64,000 nt of DNA from Rhizaria sp. SCN 62-66 (Eukaryota; Rhizaria, unplaced). Location of the stretch: positions 62,001-126,000 of the forward strand of contig MEDY01000042.1 of assembly GCA_001724265.1 (NCBI GenBank), written 5' to 3'. The position numbers and the translations under genes were made by a program. Each line of letters opens with the position of its first letter. Positions within the stretch are counted from its first letter, which is position 1. A model generated the notes under the pieces. That model ran no database searches. It was not told the DNA's origin and saw only the letters and a program-made list of their open reading frames with translations. This document shows positions 1 through 9,957 of the stretch, in pieces.

Positions 1-2579
1 GAGCGCGATCCTCAGTTACATGCACGCGCTGCTGCTGCCACCGCGCGCGCCACTGCCACCGCTGCCTCTCAGACCGAGTCGTCGTCTTTTAAGAGTAGCA
101 GCAGCCTAGCGAACGCTGCTGCGAGCAAGGACGGTGGTGTCGTCGGAGCGACTCTTGCGCGCGCTTTCACGCCCGGACAGCTGACTGCGCTGGAGCGCGC
201 GGACCCGCTGCTGCAGAGCCGCGTGGAAGAGCTGCTCTCGCTGCGGGCCGATGCGCTGACGAGCAAGGACATCCGCGAGAACCAGACTCTGCTCGACCAG
301 GTACTTTTCACTTCTCATTTGAAACGACTAGTACAATAAGTTACCCCTTGTTTAAAATTAATGTTGTGACATGAGCTACAAAATTACATACTCTAACTTT
401 GCTTATGTTGATTTTTCTTGAATGTTCATTTTTTGTTTTGCTAATATTTTAGCGTGCAGTTCTGCGCAGGCGGAAGCTCCTTGCGGTGGCCAAGCTCCGG
501 TCCCTTCGCGAGCGCCGCGCTGCCGAGGCCGTTCTTGCCCATGCCATCTCGCACCCTGTCTGCCACACGCGCCACGCAGTCCCTGGCGCCAGTGCCGACG
601 GCGATGCCGCTCTGGCGCTGTCCAACGGCGGCGGCGTCGTCTCAGCAGCGTCACACCGTCTTTTCGAGTCCACCCGCCTCCGCTCGGACACAACCGCGGC
701 GACTCTGTTCCAGAAGCCTCCGTTCCACAACTTTGGCGCCGGCAACATCTCGCAGCCTGCCGTACTGCCGCGCCCGCGCACTGCCGCCGCCGCGGGAGCC
801 TGCGCCGCCGCGTCCCGCTCCGTCTCCGGCGGCGTCTGCGCCTATGAGGGCGACTGCGGTCGGTCGAGCTGCGGCTTCCTGCGCGCTCCCACCGTGCCCG
901 GCCGCTCGCAGTCGGCGCGTGCGCTGCGGCAGGTGCAGGGCAGCGGCGACAACTATCTCGTCTCCCACAACGCTTACGCTGACGGCGCGTCTGCTGCCGC
1001 GATCGCGGCCGCAGCGTCCCAGGGCGGCAGCAGCGGCGGTGGCATCCACAGCAGCGTCACGGGCGCCGGCGCCGTCGTCACCGGCGGGCCCAAGAAGGCG
1101 ACGATGGCGGGCACGCGCCAAGTGTACCAGTCGGTGCGCCGCGCAGTGCGCAACCGCGTCGCCGCTGCTGCGAGTGATGAGCGGTACATCGCGCTCATGG
1201 TCGAGCCGCGGATGCGTCAGACGGTGGCTGCGGAGAAGCTGAGGCAGGGCGCTGAGCGGGCCAAGAAGGATGGGGAGATCGCGGGGTACGTGCCCGAGAG
1301 CTACTACATTGGCAGCAACTTTAGCCACGACAAGAATAACGATGGGAAGGCTGGGACGAGTGTGAGCGGGCTCACGGTCACTGATGGCTCCGGCAACACC
1401 TACAGCAGTCATTGCCTCGACGCAGGCACCGCGAATAGCGGCGCTAACTCCAGTGGCTTTGTCGGCGGCTCTAGCGGCAGCACTGCCGTGTTCGTCCCTT
1501 TATCGCCGTCGCACACTGTCGCCGCCGCGGGCAACCCTGCTGTGCGCAAGCCTCCGCGCGCGGCCAGGCCCGCCTCTGCACAGCCGCTGCGCGTGCCGCG
1601 CGGCGCCGGCGTGCTCAAAGTCAAGACGCAGGCGGACGAAGTTAAATCGCATGCGGGCGAAGTCAAGCCGCCCCGGTCCACGTCGCGCCCTAAGACGGGC
1701 CGCGGCGGCGGTGCTGCTGCTGTTCAGAAGACTGCGAACATCTGTCAGAAGAAGACAGTGCATTGGGACGACGAAAGCAACAGCAACAGGAACACGAACA
1801 CTGAGAGCAGTGCCACATGCGGTGGGGCGAGCACCGCGACTGAGCCTGCGCCTAGCCCCACAGCTTCTGCCGCAGCTCCCCAGTCACAGCTGCCGTCACG
1901 GTCGCAGACTCAGACGCTGGCACAGAGTCAGGACGCGACTTTGGCTGCGTTAATGGCTCTACTGCAGCAGCCGCAGCCTCCCGCGGTTGCCGCTGCTTTG
2001 CGCGCTACCGCCGCCGCCGCCGCCGCTGCTGCCAAGTCCACAGTTGCTCAGAACAATCCGAGCGCTGCTAGTGCGCCTCTACTACCGCTGTACACACACG
2101 TCGCGTCCACCGCGCCGAGTGAGATGGCGCTGAACTGCGCACAGTCGCCGCTGAACACGTGCTCAGAGTCTCCGTCGAGTGCGCAATACATGCAGTCACG
2201 GTCTCAAGTGAGCTCACAGTCGGTTCCCGCGGCGCGGCCCCGTGTCGCGCAGTGGCGTACGACATACGGCGACGACTTCACAGACAAACACCCCTCTGCT
2301 CACGGTCACTCCGCGGCGGCTCACGGCGCCTCCTCCGCCGCTGCCCACAGTCAGTTCGCGACGGCGCAGCTCGCGACAGCGCGCAGCCACGCGAGCCCGG
2401 TCTCGCTGCCGCTGCGGGCGCGCGCGGCGCCGGAGAGTCTGCCTGCGGCGGGCGTCGCGTCGCACGCGGTGACTGCGGAGAGGGCGCGGGAGGCGTGGCG
2501 CGCGGCTGACGCGAGCGATCCGTGTGCGATACACGCGGATGCGGCGGCCGCGGCGCTTTGCTCCGGCCCCATCTGGTGA
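1..2579 (+). CDS. Unrecognised Ala/Ser-rich protein, 5' end outside window
   Basis: Two exons are visible: 1-300 and 453-2579, joined by a phase-0 intron 301-452 (donor gtactt, T-rich tail ending in ttttag). The frame is open at position 1 and ends at TGA 2577-2579, giving at least 808 residues. The junction rebuilds a continuous charged helix: exon 1 ends ...ENQTLLDQ and exon 2 begins RAVLRRRKLLAVAKLR, which supports the splice. The rest is mostly low-complexity Ala/Ser/Gly. One less biased block around nt 1100-1330 contains RQVYQSVRRAVRNRV and YVPESYYIGSNF. The C-terminal third is Gln/Ser/Ala-rich. No family was recognised. The start codon lies upstream of the window. Antisense open frames across it are composition artefacts. 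Confidence 0.8.
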
Positions 2580-3004
2580 GAGAGAGAGATAAGAACGCAC
2601 TCGAGCGCCTATAACTGGTGGGGTACATGTAAGACTGTGATGCGGAAGCGAAGTCGAAGATAGAACCATCTTGTGATCGTGGCATTGTGGCGGACTGTTT
2701 AATGAAGATTACTTTCAATATTTTTACACTTTTAAAAATCACTATGAGAGATAAATCAGGCCAATTGGTCGGCTTAAGGTATTCCTTCAAATTTGAGAAA
2801 GAGAGGCAGTGGCATTTGATATAATAAATTGACTTAGTTTATTTCACTTGTTTTGAACTAACACATAGATTATATTAAACTATAAAGCCGCAGACAACCA
2901 CGTTGGCAGTCAAAATGAGCGAATGTCTTCATCAAGCGCAACACAGAGAGGGATACGTCTGTAGTTGAAGAACGGGTGCGAGCGAGTTTGAATCATTTAA
3001 CTGC
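2580..3004. other. Intergenic, convergent 3' ends
   Basis: AT-rich DNA between two converging genes. A short GA run follows the upstream stop. TTTATT at about 2839 (AATAAA on the minus strand) could serve as the poly(A) signal of the cold-shock gene, about 160 nt past its stop. Nothing else was recognised. Confidence 0.5.
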
Positions 3005-3319
3005 TTACGCGACGACGACGTCAACGGCAGCCTTGCCCTTGGCAGAGGAGCCGACGGTGAACTCGACCTTCTGGCCCTCCTGGAGGGAGCGGTAGCCGGA
3101 GCCCTTAATGCCGGTGAAGTGGACGAAGACGTCAGTGCCATCGTCACCACCGATGAAGCCGAAGCCCTTGGTGGCATCGAACCACTTGACGGTGCCAGTA
3201 GCACGGGCGCCAGCAGAGGGAGCATCGGAGAAGAAGCGGGGGAGCGCGGTGGCAAGGGGAGCAACCGCGGCGGGCTTGGCGAGGAAGGCGATAGCGCGCT
3301 TGGAGAAGATGGACAGCAT
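3005..3319 (-). CDS. Cold-shock-domain protein with mitochondrial-type leader
   Basis: Single-exon 104-residue protein ending in TAA. Residues 41-104 form one bacterial-type cold-shock domain: [15 protein letters not shown] (residues 42-56) carries RNP1 (KGFGFI, 51-56) and VFVHF (64-68) is RNP2, followed by [15 protein letters not shown]. The domain is a five-stranded barrel that binds single-stranded RNA or DNA. Residues 1-35 ([28 protein letters not shown]) are hydrophobic and basic with no acid before D32. That is a classic mitochondrial presequence, with a plausible cleavage site near RFF-SDAP. I infer an organellar nucleic-acid chaperone. A plastid target cannot be excluded. It is divergently oriented to the coiled-coil gene starting at 4182. 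Family assignment is firm; localisation is inference. Confidence 0.93.
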   Translation of the reverse strand: MLSIFSKRAIAFLAKPAAVAPLATALPRFFSDAPSAGARATGTVKWFDATKGFGFIGGDDGTDVFVHFTGIKGSGYRSLQEGQKVEFTVGSSAKGKAAVDVVVA

Positions 3320-4181
3320 GTCGGCTAAGTCTGCGGTAATCAGGGAGATAAGACAAAGGGGTAGAAAGTCAGATTAGTCAGATAATTCTAGTAATACGAG
3401 CGTGCAACGACCATGTGAAAGTGCTGGAGCAACTCGCCGAGAAGTGAACATGTTGTGGCCGCTTGATATGGTGGCGCAAAACAGGGGACCAAAAATCATG
3501 CGGCAGTGGTGCGCAGAAAACATGCCGGGTTGTGCGAGTGCCTCCAAAAACAGGGAAGACGTCACGCACCAGTAGTGCGAAAATAAAAGATACATCAAGT
3601 GGTGCCTATTAATTTTAAGGAACAATGTCTGACTTCTATCCAACCGCGCACTGTGCCAATATGCACCTGGCAAATCCAACCCCAACCACACCACCGCAGG
3701 CCTTGCCAGCAATGACCGTGCAGACCGTGAGCAGGCCTAGTTCCCTCTCGCTCTTGCCAAACCGACTCCATATCTGGGCTCGTATTTGTAAAATGACACT
3801 ACGACACTTTGTTTAGACATTAATTTACTTTTATTATTCTAATTCTAGTTTCTTTAAGTCAACGACGATCGTCTTGACGATTTACCTGCCAGTTTTGCTT
3901 GCTTCCCGACCCCCTTTGTACCTTGGGCGTCGCACGGTTTCTGCCTCGAGCGCAACTATATTATCAGTAATTTCAATTCTGTATCTTGTTCTGTCTACTA
4001 ACCTAGTACCAATGTGTAATATTTTGCTTAAATAACTACTACTTATTGTTTTGATCTCTGAAACGCGTCTGTAGACCGAACTGCTTGTGTCTGTGGGTGA
4101 GAGCGACTTTCGCACCAACCTATCACACTTCACCACAGTCCTGCGTTCTGTCCCAGCGCTCTTTGCGTGCGCTCCCGTCGC
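3320..4181. promoter_or_regulatory. Divergent intergenic region with repeated GGTGCG-like elements
   Basis: This 862-bp stretch must hold the promoters of the cold-shock gene (minus) and the coiled-coil gene (plus). Short related words cluster at 3471-3480 (GTGGCGCAAA), 3506-3520 (GTGGTGCGCAGAAAA), 3531-3538 (TGTGCGAG), 3572-3584 (GTAGTGCGAAAAT) and, inverted, 3561-3570 (GTCACGCACC). These could be factor-binding sites. No TATA box or RNA gene was recognised. The last in-frame stop before the coiled-coil start is TGA 4098-4100. Confidence 0.4.
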
Positions 4182-4636
4182 ATGTCCACACATGCTGCTG
4201 CTGCTGCTGATGGCAGCGGTGAGATTTACGTGCAGCGTATGATTGCCGGCATCATCGTTTCCGCCATCACCTCTGCCGCACCCTCTCATTGTAACAACAA
4301 AGACACTGTGACCGCCGCTGCGGAGGACACTGCAGCTGCTGTGTCCTAGTGCGGCACTGAGGACGACGACAGCTCTGTTAAGGTGTACATCCGCAGTCTT
4401 ATCGAGGAAATTATTACCAGCGCCATCGCCCAGGCCTCCGCTCCCACTGCTGCGGTCGCTGCAGTCGCTCACTCCGCAGACGCTGGGGCGACCGCGTCTA
4501 CTGCAGACGCCGCCTCCGCAGCGCACCCTGCTCTGCCCGCTGCACTCTGCGCCGACCTCGCATCCGCGGCCGCCCGGTTGGCGTCCGCCCGCGCCGCCGC
4601 GCGCGCCGAGCTCGACCGCGGCAGCGAACACACGCG

Positions 4637-4668
<32 letters not shown>

Positions 4669-7600
4669 CGACCGCGCTGGCGGCCAAGCGCGCCGCCGAC
4701 GCCGCGTGGCGCGATCACGCCAGCAAGACGAAGACCGTGGCCGAGGCGGCGGCGCACGCGGCGGTGATCGCGGCGCAGGCGGAACGGACTGCGCTTAAGG
4801 CGTTGATGGCCAAGGAGAGCTCCCCGCTCGCGATGCTGTCCTCCGACTACAGCAGCAAAGACAACAACGACGACGACGCTGAAAACATCACCACAAACGC
4901 GGACGATTTTGCCGCCGTTGCTGTTGCTTTGAGTGCTGATGCTGGCATCGCACACGCGAGCGACGACGAAGAGGAAGAAGAAGAGATTGCACTTGAGGAG
5001 GACTTCACTGCCGCTGCCGCCGCCGCAGCCGCAGGGGCTGCTGACGCCCGTGCCAGTGCGAGTGGTAGTGATGGCTTGCTGCGCGTCTCTGTGCCAGAAC
5101 ACGAGGCACACATGCAGGAACACATGCGTCAACTCGCGCTCTCACTGCCCGGCGCCGCCGACGCCGCCGCGCGCCGCCGCGCAACCACCGCCGCTCTACG
5201 CTCGCAGCTCAAGACCCTCTCGGCCGACGCGGCGGCCGCGGCCGAGGTCGCTGCTGCCGCGCGCGCGGAGGCGCTGGCAGCGACACAAGAGGCTATGCGT
5301 GCGGTCACCACGCCTGTTATGGGGCCGGCGACGCCGCGAGCCGGCGCGGGAAGTCTGGCCGCCGGGGAAAGTCAAGCCGCTGCTTCAGCGTCATCGTCTT
5401 CGGCGGTGCTGCTCGTGCCGGAGCTTGACATCCGCGGCGCTCTTGACTCTGACTTGAGCACTACCGACGGAGCACACAACATTCAGAGCACTGTTGTTGA
5501 GCACAAGAGCCATGATAAACCCAACGCCACGACTGTTGTCGTCGACGCTGCTGCGTTCGACGCGCACTGCAACTGCGGCGCTGACGCTATCGCTGCTTCT
5601 GCTGCTGCTGGTGGCGCTGCTGCTGTCTCTGCGTCGTCGTCGTCATCGCTCTCTGCGGCGCTCCACGGCCCCTCGTGCCCCGCACTGCTTTCCTCCCCCG
5701 CCGCCGTGGCCGACCACGACCTTCCACCATCGGTGTCCGCCGTCGCCGAAGCCGTCGCCCACGCGCACGACCTCGCTGCAGGTCCGCGTGCGCCGCTGCT
5801 GGCGCTCACCTCGCCACCCGGCGGCCCGCAGCCCGCTCTGCGCGCTCAGCTGTCGCTTGTCTCCGCCGCCGCCGCGTCCGCCGCGATGGCGCGCGCAGAG
5901 GCAGCGACCGCGGCGGAGGAGACCCGCGCGAAGACCAGGGCTGCGGGCAAGGCGGCGGCCACGACCGCGGCGGCGGCGGCTGCGGCACACGCTGCTCTTG
6001 CTCAGGTACGTAATATCTCAAACAAAGCGAAACCTTACTTAGCTATCAAAAGTTGTCCGATACCTTTACGATTGAACCTTACACACGATTATTTTCCTGT
6101 TTTCACCCTCTTTTGTTTTGATTTCATAATAGGCGCGTGCCGGCCACCGCGCCGCGATGGCGAACGTGCTGGCCGACGTTAAGGCCGCCGCTGTCGAGCT
6201 CCGCTCCATGGCAGTCAGCGCGAACACCGACGCCGCGCGCGCCGAGGCCGACGCTGCCGAGGCTGAAGTGGAGGCGTTGATGGCGACTACGCTGACGGCG
6301 ACGCTGTCCAACTCGTACAACTCGCGTGGCAATGCGGTGACGGGGAAACCGACACTGGCGAGAGTCGGTGAGACTGAAGCCGACGAAGAGAAGACTTCTC
6401 ACACTGTCGCGAAAACCGCTGACTCTACTGCTGGTGAGTCTGTTGTAGCTGCGAAGGTCGTGCTCACTGTGACAGACTGCGCTGAAAGTCTCGCTAAGAG
6501 CAACTCTCGTGCGGGCAAGCCTGAGTTTGTCCCTGTGCCGCTGCAGTCTGTCGTCGCCTCTGCTGCTGCTGCTGCTCCGGAGGTCGCTGTCGACTCTGTT
6601 GTCAATCTAGACTTCATCAACGAGCAGTTGCGCGATGCCCAGCTTAAGATTGCTGCCGCCGAAGCCATGGCGGCCGAGGCCGTGTCCCGCGCGTCAATCG
6701 CCGAAGGCATGGCTCTCGCGGCGGACGGCCGGTCCGCAGCGGCCGACGCCAAGGCTGCCGCCGCCGAGGCGAAGGCCGCTGCCGCCGGCGTGGGCACTGC
6801 GGAGGCTGAGAGCGCGTTGCTCGCCAAACTGCGCGCTGCTGAGCAAAGCGCAGCAGACGCGCGGGCGGATGCCGCGGCTGCGAAGGCTGCGATCGCTCAG
6901 CTTGAGGCCGCATCCTCCACGGCAGCTGCGCAAACCGAGTCAATGCTCGCGCAGTCACAGGCCGAGGTTCTGCGTCTGCAGTCTCTGCTCACAGCCTCTC
7001 AGAGCGTCAGTGCTGATTCTGCCGATGCGATTGCGCGCGCCGATGCCGCTGAGGCCGCTTGGGCCACTGCCCAGTCGCGCGCCGAGACCGCTGAGTGCCG
7101 CGCCGCCGCCGCCGAGGCCCGTATCGCTGCTGCCGAGGCCGCCGCTACCGAGGCCAAGGCCGCTGCCGCTGAGGCTGCTGCAGCCGCCGCGGACGCTGAG
7201 GAACGTGCCGCCGAGGCGGAGGCCGCGGCCGCGTTTGGCGCCGCCGCGGACTCGCTTTTTGGCTCCCCCGTCGCCCCCATCGCTCCTCATAGTATCAGCG
7301 AGCCCTCGGACTCGGTCCGCGACGCCTCGTCGCGCTCTGCAGCGCAGGCGGAGAAGGTCGCCGAGCTTGAGACTGCGTGCGCAGGGCTCGAAGCCACTGT
7401 CGCGCAGCAGAGCGCTGAGCTACACCGCGCTCAGTCCGACGCGGCGCGCACCGAGGCAGCGTTGCGGCGTGACGTTGCCGCCGCGCGCGCTGATGCTGAC
7501 GCCGCAAGGTCTGCGTACGCCGCACTTCAGTCTGACTTTAACGCCGCTGTCGCCAACGCAAGAACAGGCGTAAATACGAGTATGAGTGCGAGTAATGTGG

Positions 7601-9591
7601 CGATCACGCACTCGCCGTCCACCGAGGCTGCAGTGACCGCCGCCGTGGCCGCCGCGGTGCGCGACACCAGCGCTAAGTTCGCCGTCGCCCTCACCGCTCT
7701 GCGCGCGCACATGGCCGCGCAGCACCGCGACGCCGAGGCCGCGCTCGCGCATCTGCGCAGTCAGCACGCCGCCGCGTTTGCCGCCGCCGAAAGGGCCCAT
7801 GCCGCGGCGTTAGAGGAGGCGCAGGCCCGTGGAGCGCAGAACGCAACCGCGCTGGGCCGCGCGGGCGCCGAGACGCTCGCCGAGCGCGCGGCGGCGCACG
7901 AGGCGGCGCTGGCGCGGGCGCGAGCACAAGTCGACGCCGCGCGCGAGGACGCTGAGTTAGCCGCGGAAGACGCCGCCGCCGCGCGTGAGGAAGCGGCTAA
8001 AGCGGACGCCCGCGTCGCTGAAGTCCTCGCCGCTGAGGAAGAGCGCCGCGCTGATTTAGAGCAGGCGGTGCGTGAGGCTGAGGAGGAGGTCAACGCCGCG
8101 CGCGCCGCCGCCGCGATGCAGGCGAGCACAGTGTCTGCGCAGGCCGCGCAGCTGGTTGAGCTGCACTCGTACTGCGTCGAACTGGAGGATTTGGTCGAGC
8201 AAGGTGACGGCGAGGCCGCGTTCGAGGGCCGCCGCACGCGCCGCGCGCTCGTTGAGGAGGCCTCTGCGCTGTCGCAACGGCTGGCCACGGCGCGAGTCGC
8301 CGCGGACAAGGCCCGCGAGGAGCGCAATCGTGACCGCACGCAGTGCGAGGCCGCGGTCGCCGCGCTGCTGGCCGGCTGGGTGCTCGGTGACCGGCCGCCG
8401 TTGGAGGCGCATGCGATGGCGGCGCGGCAAACCACTGCGCTCGCCCCCAGCAAGAGCTCGGGCTCGGTGGTCGAGGCCGCTGCCGCTGCGCGTGCGCGTG
8501 CGCTGTTGTATCTCCAGTTCGTGCCGCAAGATGTGCTCGCTTCTCCTGTCGCGCCCTCTGCGATCTCCACTGCAATGGCCACCGCCGTGAACTCCAGCAG
8601 CAGTAGCGGTGCGGGGTCGCCAATGTCTGCGCGCATGCAGTCTCCGTCCCGCGGGCCGACCCCATTTGCGTACCAGTCGCAACAGCAGCAGCCGCGGCGC
8701 GAGAGAGGCGTCGTGCTGCATTTACCGCCCGTCGCACTGCCCGTGACCGCACCCGCCACCGTCGCTGACGCTTCCGCGACCGCGCGCGCGCTGTCGGCGC
8801 AGATGGGCATCGACGCGGGGACCAAGAACGCGCACAAGAGGGCGGTTGACGCCATTGCTGGTGCGGCGGCTAGTGTGGAGGCCCGGGCGTACCGTGGCCG
8901 CGCGCGTAGCAGCCGTCGCGTCAGTGAGGAGGAGGAGGACGAACGTAAGGTGAACAGTGAGGATAACGACTACGACGTTGCCAATGAGGATTATGGTGCT
9001 TGTGGCGCTTACAGTGATAGCGATGAAGAAGGCGCACACGTGCGTTACGGCGGCGCTGCGAGCGGTCACACTAACAGCGAGTACAGTAACGGTCAACACA
9101 GCGACGAGGATGAAGATGACTATTACTACGAGCGCAGCAAGAGCAATATGACCGCCGCCCACTCGCACGCACGCCACGGTAGCCGCCGCGGGGATGATCT
9201 CGACGTCACTGTGGCGACATGCGCGACCCCCCGCAATCGCGTGTTGGCTGAGACTCAGTGTCAGGCTCAGACTGCGCCCAAGACGGTTCCGCTGTCGCTC
9301 GCAGTGCCGTACCCGTCCAACACGCAGTCACAATGCCAGAGGCCGCGGTCCCGCTCGCAGTCGCCCGCGCCCATGCGCCAGCAGCAGCAACAGCACGCGG
9401 CGCGCACAAGTGTCGCGATCGTGGCCGCATCGGGCAGCGCGCCGCCCCCTGCGCTGGTAAATCCGCCCAAGTCGCAGTGGAACGCGTGGCGCGTACAACC
9501 GAGCGCGCCCGCAGCGACAACAACAGCTGATCCTAGCCACGTGTACACGGTTGAGGACCAGCTTGATGATCTGTTTGCCGAGTTTCTGTGA
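4182..9591 (+). CDS. Ala-rich coiled-coil protein with tandem AKAP-like helices and in-frame TAG
   Basis: Exons 4182-6005 and 6133-9591; phase-0 intron 6006-6132 (gtacgt...aatag); stop TGA. The frame contains one TAG at 4347-4349 (codon 56). If TAG is read as an amino acid the product is 1,760 residues. ATG 4182 is the first ATG after an in-frame TGA at 4098. Residues 15-33 and 68-86 are related amphipathic helices (IYVQRMIAGIIVSAITSAA and VYIRSLIEEIITSAIAQAS) that lie on opposite sides of the TAG. Both fit the spacing of helices that dock to the dimerisation domain of PKA regulatory subunits. The remainder is long Ala-rich helix with Asp/Glu runs and a heptad-like coiled coil (about nt 6630-8350). 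It ends in an acidic Ser-rich tail and the C-terminus DQLDDLFAEFL. I infer a scaffold. No named family was recognised. Without TAG decoding only a 55-residue peptide would be made from ATG 4182. Confidence 0.72.
4347..4349 (+). other. In-frame TAG inside the coiled-coil gene
   Basis: TAG lies in the same frame as the ATG at 4182 and as the long frame that follows. Codon bias and protein character are the same on both sides, and a duplicated helix straddles it. Skipping it by splicing would need a 42-nt intron (4341-4382, gtgtcc...ttaag), far shorter than any other intron here. Confidence 0.85.
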
Positions 9592-9957
9592 GAAATTGCT
9601 TTTATTTTGATGTATATATTCTCTGATTCGTTTGTTTTTGACCAGTGTGTGGTTTGGGCCAGGCAAGTGAAGGCTGTACCGAAGCCCGTTGCTCTTGTAT
9701 AGGCATTACGTCAGCCCTGAATCGTTAATTCAACAAACTATTGCGATTACGCGCAATTAGTATAACTAATATATAACCTCTTTTAATTATCACTCTAGAA
9801 TCGTTCATATTACATGTGTACTCTTCTTTGAAAGACTTTGCAGTTCTTTGCCAGAGCCGTTGCAAACCAACGTTATTGAACCCATATTTAATCATCTTAC
9901 TGATCTCAATTCGCGCATTAACCTTGATTTCTTGTTGTAACACACTGATTTTCAAAG
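9592..9957. other. Intergenic, tandem genes
   Basis: AT-rich DNA after the coiled-coil gene and before the nuclease gene. The 5' control region of the nuclease gene must lie here. No motif or RNA gene was recognised. Confidence 0.5.

Noticed and set aside
3625-3816. 63-codon plus-strand frame beginning MSDFYPTAHCANMHLAN
   Set aside because: Codon use is AT-rich and unlike the genes here, it lies in a divergent promoter region, and it has no domain or splice partner.
4341-4382. A 42-nt intron (gtgtcc...ttaag) removing the first in-frame TAG
   Set aside because: All other introns are 108-205 nt with AT-rich interiors and mostly GTAC donors. This segment is coding-like and GC-rich.
3882-5132. 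416-codon minus-strand frame over the start of the coiled-coil gene
   Set aside because: Overlaps the well-supported plus-strand gene. It changes composition halfway (AT-rich tail) and shows no recognisable domain.
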